From an uncultured Methylobacillus sp. (lineage in GTDB: Bacteria; Pseudomonadota; Gammaproteobacteria; Burkholderiales; Methylophilaceae), in NCBI GenBank assembly GCA_946481235.1, contig CAMLME010000008.1, positions 1-22,088 of the forward strand: a stretch of 22,088 nucleotides of DNA, in the 5' to 3' direction. The notes beneath the pieces were generated by a model, which ran no database searches, had not been told where the DNA came from, and saw only the letters and a program-made list of their open reading frames with translations. Shown piece by piece: positions 16,623-22,088 of the stretch (positions are counted from its first letter, which is position 1; each line of letters opens with the position of its first letter). The position numbers and the translations under genes were made by a program.

Positions 16623-17801
16623 TCATGTCTCCGCCGGACGACACAATTGCTGCCGGCGACCCACGATCTGCCGTATGACACGTTTGCCCAACTGGATGCC
16701 ACCGGTTTCCACGGTGCGGAATAACAGCCATGCCAACAGATAGATCGGCAGGCCCACCGCCGCCAGGCAAACCAGCAGGCGCACGGGGCCGGGCAAGGAG
16801 AGATAAGCAGGAAATTGCGCCAGCATGCCGGCTGCAGGAATAAGAATCAGAAGATGCAGCAGGTAGACGCCATAGGAAGTATCGCCGAGGAATCTGCTGA
16901 ATGCGGTTGAAAGCACCGCCCGCAGTTTCTCGATACCGCCATGCACCAGCCCGCTTCCCGGCAGGCTGCCGTCATTCATCAGGTAGAACATGGCTATCAC
17001 CAGCAACAACCGCCCCAGTGCCTGATCCGTCCGCTCGACCAGCCCGACACCGATCAGCACCAGTACCGAGGTGGCCAGCGCCAGATTCATCCCACCCTGC
17101 AACCGGCTGACCGCCAGCCAGATACCGATGAAAAACAGATAAAGCTTGAGCGGCAAAAAGGACGGCATTTCAAACTGCTGGAAAAAATCTCGGAACAGCA
17201 CCAGGCTAATTCCCGAGACGACAATCGCAAGCATGCCGGCCCTGACCGGCCCAAGCCGCAGCACCAGCACCATCAGGAAAGGAAACGCGAGATAAAACGA
17301 CATTTCCAGCCCGATGGACCAGTCGGGCAGCGGCGTACGAAATGCGTATTCCGGAAAGGCGCCGAACAGGAAACTGACATGCATCAGGATGTTGCCCAGG
17401 CTCTGGTCGTCATAGCGCGCCGGCGAGGTAGCCGTTTCCGGCCAATGATGCGCAATGGCATCTCGCCAATCGCCCACCCACGGCCCCAGCATCAATGCAA
17501 CGAGCAAAAGCACGTAATACAGCGGCGCAATCCGGAAGAAACGCCTCAGCCAGAAGGTAACAAACGTGGATTTCGCTTCCCACGGCTCTTTTTCCTGGCG
17601 CAGCACGTAATGGTGCGCCATCAGGAATCCGGAAAGCAGCATGAAGAGATCGACCGCGAGTTCGCCCCACGACAGCACCGGTATCGGGCGCATGCCGGTC
17701 AGTATCTGCGTATGCGAAATCAGCACCCAGAGCGCCGCGATACCGCGCAGCCCATCCAGCCACGGCAAATGGTCCGCGTTATTAGCGGAGGCCTGCTTCA
17801 T
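16623..17801 (-). CDS. Acyltransferase family 3 (OafA/YrhL-type) membrane protein
   Basis: An integral membrane O-acyltransferase of 392 residues from the ATG at 17801. About ten hydrophobic segments are present. The family motifs are visible: WLDGLRGIAALWVLISH (R19, H30), a membrane-proximal WLRRFFRIAPLYY, and DWSIGLEMSFYLAFP. Such proteins move acyl groups, usually acetyl, from the cytosol to polysaccharides, lipids or peptidoglycan outside. There is no SGNH domain, unlike the neighbouring divergent gene. The open frame extends to 17915, but the extra 38 residues are charged and unlike the family, and the catalytic start motif fits the ATG at 17801. The substrate cannot be told from sequence. 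Confidence 0.92.
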   Translation of the reverse strand: MKQASANNADHLPWLDGLRGIAALWVLISHTQILTGMRPIPVLSWGELAVDLFMLLSGFLMAHHYVLRQEKEPWEAKSTFVTFWLRRFFRIAPLYYVLLLVALMLGPWVGDWRDAIAHHWPETATSPARYDDQSLGNILMHVSFLFGAFPEYAFRTPLPDWSIGLEMSFYLAFPFLMVLVLRLGPVRAGMLAIVVSGISLVLFRDFFQQFEMPSFLPLKLYLFFIGIWLAVSRLQGGMNLALATSVLVLIGVGLVERTDQALGRLLLVIAMFYLMNDGSLPGSGLVHGGIEKLRAVLSTAFSRFLGDTSYGVYLLHLLILIPAAGMLAQFPAYLSLPGPVRLLVCLAAVGLPIYLLAWLLFRTVETGGIQLGKRVIRQIVGRRQQLCRPAET

Positions 17802-18032
17802 GAATTTAGCAATCTCTGTTTTCTCGCTGATCTTGTGATGAATCGACTGACATCGCGGTCGGATGTTCTGGCGTGCCTTGCCGCGATTCAGGAATGAGAA
17901 CAGCGAATGCCGCAAAGGTTGTTAGCGCATTCGGACTATTTGCCGCACGCCGCATTCACGATAGAAAGCTTGCAGGAGTCCAATCGCCGCAAAGGCAGCC
18001 CGGACCTAATTGAACCCAGACGAAAACTCCAG

Positions 18033-19907
18033 ATGAAGCAAAGAAATGACATAGACGGCCTGCGCGCGGTCGCCGTCCTGCCGGTAGTCCTGTTCCACTA
18101 CAACTTCCTCAAGCTGATGCCGGGCGGCTATGTCGGCGTGGATATCTTTTTCGTCATTTCCGGCTTCCTGATCACGCGCATCATCTACGACGGCATCGCC
18201 GACGGCAGCTACAGCATCGCCGATTTCTATTACCGGCGCGTGCGCCGCATCTTCCCGGCGCTGTTCGCCATGTTCGCTTTCTGCCTGGTGACCGCTTTCC
18301 TGATCAGCTTTCCCAGCGACGCACACGATGTCGGCCACAGCGTGCTGGCTTCAACCTTTTTCGTATCCAACATTCTGTTTTATCTGTCGAGCGGCTATTT
18401 CGACCAGGCGAGCGAGATCAATCCGCTGCTGCATACCTGGTCACTGTCGGTGGAAGAGCAGTTCTACGTGCTGTTTCCGCTGCTGGTATTCGCCATCCGC
18501 AAGTTTTCCAACCAGACGCGCATCCGCATTTTGTTCGCGATAGCGCTTGCCAGCTTCATTGCCTCGTCAGTAATGCTGCCGAGGGATGGCTCGGCGGTGT
18601 TCTACCTCGTGCAATACCGCGCCTGGGAACTGCTGCTCGGCTCGCTGCTGGCACTGGGAGCGGTTCCTAAAATAGCCAAGCCCTGGCTGGCAGAGTCGCT
18701 GGGGGCGCTGGGCTTGGGGATGATCGTCACCAGCATCATGTTGTACACCAGCCTGACGCCTTTCCCCGGTTACTCCGCACTGCTTCCCTGCCTGGGCGCA
18801 GCGCTCATCATTTACTCAGGCACCGCCACGACTACGCTGGTCGGCCGCCTGCTGTCGCTCGCGCCGGTACGTTTCGTCGGGCTGGTGTCGTACTCCTTCT
18901 ACCTGTGGCACTGGCCCATCCTGGTGTTCTACCGCTATTACTTCATGCATGAACCGCATGGCCTCGTAGAACGCGGCGCGCTGATCGCGATAACTTTCCT
19001 GATTTCCGTGCTTTCGTGGCATTTCATCGAAAAGCCCTTCCGCGTGCGGCGCGAGCAGAAAGACGTATCGCGTACTTTGCGCTTCGCGGGATCGGCGATG
19101 CTCGCCTTCAGCCTGTTCGGCCTGGTGCTGGGGCCGGCCAACGCCCAGTTCTGGCAATACCCGGGGCGGGTCACGAGCACCATGAACTACGTCGATTACG
19201 AGGTCACCGACATGATGCGCACCGGGCAATGTTTCATGTCCACCAGCGCCGGGGATTTCAAGCGTTTCGACAAATCCGCCTGCCTTGCGCTGGATGTAAG
19301 GAAACAGAATTACCTGATCTTCGGCGACAGCCATGCCGCGCATCTATGGTACGGACTCAAAAAGACCTACCCCGACATCAATTTCATGCAGGCGACTTCT
19401 TCCGGCTGCAAGCCGCTCATCGGGCGCAAATCCGACCCGACCTGCAACAGCATGGTGAACTATATCGCCACCGACTTCGCTCCAAGGTCGCACCCCGACG
19501 CGATCATCCTTTCTGCCAACTGGCAGACAAGCGATGCCGCCGACCTGAAAAAAACGATCCATGCGCTGCGCGAATACACCAATCGCATCATCGTTTTCGG
19601 CCCCATCGCAATCTACGACCAGCCCCTGCCGCGCATCCTGGCGCGCAGCCTGTATGACGGCGACCCGGCCATCGTCCTGCGCCACAGCGTCCCCGGGCGC
19701 GACCAGATCGACCGCCAGCTGTTCCATGCCCTGCGCACGACCGACAGCGATTACGTTTCGCTGTATCGCACCCTCTGCCGGCCTGGGTGCATTACCTGGA
19801 TCGACCGCACGATTCCGCTGCAATACGATTACGGCCACCTGACGCGCGAAGGCTCGGTGTTTATCGCATCGCTCCTCGACAAGCGCATGTTCGGCGCACC
19901 GCGCTGA
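18033..19907 (+). CDS. Acyltransferase family 3 fused to SGNH domain (OafA-like)
   Basis: A 624-residue membrane acyltransferase. The N-terminal acyltransferase-3 domain (about 1-345) carries DIDGLRAVAVLPVVLFHYNF (R11, H22), VDIFFVISGFLI, YYRRVRRIFPAL and TWSLSVEEQFYVLFP (E141-E142). The C-terminal SGNH hydrolase-like domain (about 425-624) has GDSHAAH (S433), SANW, and DYGH (D599, H602), so its catalytic residues are in place. Such fusions O-acetylate surface polysaccharides or peptidoglycan. The start was chosen at the ATG directly before the family's DIDGLRA motif; the frame is open to 17907 with an atypical extension. It is divergent from another acyltransferase and lies 91 nt upstream of the adhesin gene on the same strand. 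Confidence 0.93.
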   Translation: MKQRNDIDGLRAVAVLPVVLFHYNFLKLMPGGYVGVDIFFVISGFLITRIIYDGIADGSYSIADFYYRRVRRIFPALFAMFAFCLVTAFLISFPSDAHDVGHSVLASTFFVSNILFYLSSGYFDQASEINPLLHTWSLSVEEQFYVLFPLLVFAIRKFSNQTRIRILFAIALASFIASSVMLPRDGSAVFYLVQYRAWELLLGSLLALGAVPKIAKPWLAESLGALGLGMIVTSIMLYTSLTPFPGYSALLPCLGAALIIYSGTATTTLVGRLLSLAPVRFVGLVSYSFYLWHWPILVFYRYYFMHEPHGLVERGALIAITFLISVLSWHFIEKPFRVRREQKDVSRTLRFAGSAMLAFSLFGLVLGPANAQFWQYPGRVTSTMNYVDYEVTDMMRTGQCFMSTSAGDFKRFDKSACLALDVRKQNYLIFGDSHAAHLWYGLKKTYPDINFMQATSSGCKPLIGRKSDPTCNSMVNYIATDFAPRSHPDAIILSANWQTSDAADLKKTIHALREYTNRIIVFGPIAIYDQPLPRILARSLYDGDPAIVLRHSVPGRDQIDRQLFHALRTTDSDYVSLYRTLCRPGCITWIDRTIPLQYDYGHLTREGSVFIASLLDKRMFGAPR

Positions 19908-19998
19908 TCGCCTTCATGCGGGCTTGCCCGTATTCCCCTTGCTCCTGCTACTCCTTAATATGGATGCCGACATCCGCAATGGCTCAAGGGAGTAACTC

Positions 19999-22088
19999 AT
20001 GGCAACGAATATCGGCGTAACAGTAGTCCCCGGAACACCCGGCATAGGCACGGTAAAAACCGTAATCGGCAACGTCAAGGCCATCGGCGCAGACGGCGTG
20101 GAGCGTACCTTGCAGGCGGGAGACCAAGTCTATGCCAATGACTTGATTGCCACCGATGCGGCGGGTGCCGTCATCATCGAATTTACCGACGGCAACCGGC
20201 TCGATCTCGCGCGCAACGCCAGCATCACGCTGGACACCGAAGTCTTCGATCCGCAAACAGCGGCCGCAGGCACCGACGAAGTCGCGCGTATACAGCAACT
20301 GATCGCCGCGGGCATGGACCCGACCGCCGCCGCTGAGGCCGCGGCTGCCGGCACAGGCGCGGCAGACGAAGGCGGCTCTTCCTTCGTGGTGGTGGATTTT
20401 GCCAATAGCCAGGGCCAGGTAACCAGCGGCTTCACCACGCGCGGCATTCCCGCGCCCGAAGCTGCGCCACTGGAAAACCAGATCATGGTGGAAGGTGCAA
20501 TCCGCCTGACGCCGCCCTCCCCGCCCCCGGTGCCCGAGCAATCGCCGCCGGACGCACTGAACGACGGCTTCACCATCCACGAGAATCAGTCCCTGGAATT
20601 GAAGCCTATCGATCTGCTGGGTAACGACACCGATCCGGATAGCGATGCACTCGCGATTGTCAGCGTCGGCAATGTCAGTGAAGGCACGTTGACGATCAAC
20701 GCCAACGGTACGCTCACCTTCGTGCCGGACGCCAATTTCGACGGCCAGGTGACCTTCGATTACACCATTTCCGACGGCCATGGCGGCACGGATACCGCCA
20801 CCGTGACCATCACGGTATTGCCGCTGGCGCTGCCGCCGGAGGTCACGCTGGGCGTGGCCGGCGAAGGCCAAGCCGGCGGCTTCCTCAGCGAAGACATCCC
20901 CGGCCAGCTCGCGTTTACCGCTGCACCGCAAAGCGGCTCCGACGACCGCATCAGCCAGATCCAGATTGCCGGCTTCCCGGAAGGCTGGGCGGTGGATGCC
21001 GGCTCGGTAACGATCAACGGCACGACCTATGCCGCGAGTTATGCCAACGGCATCCTGACGGTTGTCGTCGATGGCCTGACCGGCCCGCTCCAGGGCACTG
21101 TCAACGTCACGGCGGATACGCACAGCGACGTTGACCGCCTGCTGTCGATCACCGCTTCCGCGGTGGACGGCATCGCCTCGGCCAGCACCACCGCCAGCGC
21201 AACCGCCGTCGTGGATGCGGTCGCCGACTGGCCCACGCTTGCTCTTCAGGTCGCCGACAGCGGCGACGCGAACGCCAGCTTCCAGAGCGGCGAATCGGGT
21301 ACCGTCACCGTCAACGCGACTTTCAACGACTATCAGGATGGCTCCGAACTGCACACCGTCACCGTCGCGGTGCCGGACGGCTTTACCGCTTCCGGCATCG
21401 TCAATGGCGTCTATACGCCCGGCACGGGCGGCACCGGCGGCTCGGTCAGCTGGGCCGTCGAAGGCCCCAGCCTCAACACCTGGTTCACGCTGACGCACGT
21501 CGATGCCGCTTCCGGCAGCGTTGTGCTGCCCGGCACCGCAACCGCACTGGAAAGCCTGACCAGCGGCGCCGAACTCATCCCCGGCGACAACCTCGCCGAA
21601 GTCACCGCCTCCGCCGGCCTCACCGCCGCGCCGACGCCCAATCCGGTCATCAACCTCAGTGCTGCCGATGTCACCGGCGACACCGTCTGGGTCAAGGAAG
21701 ACGGCTCCGCCACCATCCAGGTACAGGCCGAAGCCACGCCGGGCAGCACGCTCACCGAAATCGTCATCACCGGCTTGCAGACCGCCGGCTGGACGTACGA
21801 CTTCAGCGGACTCGGCAGCGGCTATTCGTTCATCAACGGCGCGCTCACCCTCAGCGGTTTGAACGGCACCAGCTTCGGCGGCAGTTTCAGCGTCACCCCG
21901 GCAGCCGATAGCGATGTCGATCTCGGATCGCTGAACGCCCAGGCCAGCGCCGTCAGCGTCGCCGACCCGACGATCACCGGCACCGGAAACGATGTACTGG
22001 TGGTCAACGTCGATGCCGCCGCCGATCTCCCCAGCGGGCTGGATCCACAGCTCGGCGTCAATGGCTACGCCTACTCGGTCGGCCGCGA
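19999..22088 (+). CDS. LapA-type giant surface adhesin, N-terminal part (3' end outside window)
   Basis: An open frame of at least 696 codons continues past the window edge. The start is fixed by AAGGGAG (19986-19992), 6 nt before the ATG. No Sec signal is present, which fits type I secretion through a C-terminal signal beyond the window. Residues 15-150 resemble the retention module of LapA-type adhesins: a FecR-like beta domain (GNVKAIGADGVERTLQAGDQV, IEFTDGNRLDLARN), then IQQLIAAGMDPTAAAEAAAAG and GGSSFVVVDF. AAAG sites of the kind cut by the c-di-GMP-regulated protease LapG occur at 115-118 and 88-91. A Pro-rich linker (172-185) follows, then a cadherin/VCBS-like domain (187-272; NDTDPDSDALAI, GTLTFVPDANFDG, DYTISDGHGGTDTA) and Ig-like modules with repeated xGFPEGW/VPDGF/TGLQTAGW elements. 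The protein probably anchors cells to surfaces. No lapD, lapG or secretion genes are visible. Confidence 0.88.
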   Translation, partial: MATNIGVTVVPGTPGIGTVKTVIGNVKAIGADGVERTLQAGDQVYANDLIATDAAGAVIIEFTDGNRLDLARNASITLDTEVFDPQTAAAGTDEVARIQQLIAAGMDPTAAAEAAAAGTGAADEGGSSFVVVDFANSQGQVTSGFTTRGIPAPEAAPLENQIMVEGAIRLTPPSPPPVPEQSPPDALNDGFTIHENQSLELKPIDLLGNDTDPDSDALAIVSVGNVSEGTLTINANGTLTFVPDANFDGQVTFDYTISDGHGGTDTATVTITVLPLALPPEVTLGVAGEGQAGGFLSEDIPGQLAFTAAPQSGSDDRISQIQIAGFPEGWAVDAGSVTINGTTYAASYANGILTVVVDGLTGPLQGTVNVTADTHSDVDRLLSITASAVDGIASASTTASATAVVDAVADWPTLALQVADSGDANASFQSGESGTVTVNATFNDYQDGSELHTVTVAVPDGFTASGIVNGVYTPGTGGTGGSVSWAVEGPSLNTWFTLTHVDAASGSVVLPGTATALESLTSGAELIPGDNLAEVTASAGLTAAPTPNPVINLSAADVTGDTVWVKEDGSATIQVQAEATPGSTLTEIVITGLQTAGWTYDFSGLGSGYSFINGALTLSGLNGTSFGGSFSVTPAADSDVDLGSLNAQASAVSVADPTITGTGNDVLVVNVDAAADLPSGLDPQLGVNGYAYSVGR

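Noticed and set aside
17802..18032. N-terminal extensions of both divergent acyltransferases (to 17915 on minus and 17907 on plus).
   Set aside because: The extensions overlap each other, are charged and unlike the family. Family motifs begin right after the later ATGs.
19984..21498. A 504-codon minus-strand frame opposite the adhesin, rich in Arg, Gly, Asp and Ala.
   Set aside because: The plus strand has an ideal ribosome-binding site and a coherent retention module and Ig-like domains, so the minus frame is a shadow of a repetitive GC-rich gene.
1..22088. Search for CRISPR arrays, tRNA/rRNA genes, insertion sequences, prophage genes or a new defence system.
   Set aside because: No direct-repeat/spacer pattern, no tRNA-like cloverleaf, no transposase, integrase or nuclease-type genes were seen.

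Overview
The window looks like chromosomal DNA of a moderately GC-rich Gram-negative proteobacterium. I infer a betaproteobacterium, possibly of the Nitrosomonadales/Gallionellaceae type, from gene style and protein character; this could not be checked by a search. There are no tRNAs, rRNAs, insertion sequences, phage genes or CRISPR arrays. Coding density is high and the reading frames are intact.

Left part (1-5788), mostly housekeeping. It holds the C-terminal half of ubiD (ubiquinone synthesis) with its own terminator, a 43-residue membrane microprotein, a periplasmic FKBP prolyl isomerase with a clear terminator, an alpha/beta hydrolase, a dacB-type penicillin-binding protein, and bioA (biotin synthesis). 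Between dacB and bioA lies a cyclic di-GMP-I (GEMM) riboswitch behind a good sigma-70-like promoter. Its only downstream gene encodes a 68-residue two-helix membrane protein.

Middle part (5785-14884), a second-messenger signalling block. A 1006-residue SBP-TM-PAS-GGDEF-EAL protein with a C-terminal CZB-like zinc domain runs leftward into bioA with a 4-nt overlap. Divergent from it, a MASE1-CHASE-PAS-PAS-HisKA_2 histidine kinase is followed, with a 1-nt overlap, by its likely partner, a REC-PAS-PAS-GGDEF-EAL response regulator. Both GGDEF domains keep the GGDEF signature and the RxxD inhibitory site. Both EAL domains keep the expected catalytic residues.

Right part (14903-22088), envelope and surface. 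It holds a two-TM protein with a cytosolic domain I could not assign firmly, a DUF3568-like lipoprotein, two divergent acyltransferase-3 family proteins (one with a C-terminal SGNH domain), and the 5' end of a very large surface adhesin. The adhesin N-terminus looks like a LapA retention module with AAAG sites of the type cut by LapG. It is followed by a cadherin/VCBS-like domain and further Ig-like modules, and it runs off the window.

Taken together, the window has makers/breakers of c-di-GMP (two GGDEF-EAL proteins), an RNA sensor of c-di-GMP (the riboswitch), and a likely c-di-GMP-controlled output (LapA-type adhesin), near envelope-modifying acyltransferases. The working idea is a surface-attachment signalling neighbourhood. 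The riboswitch-controlled microprotein is the least explained part.
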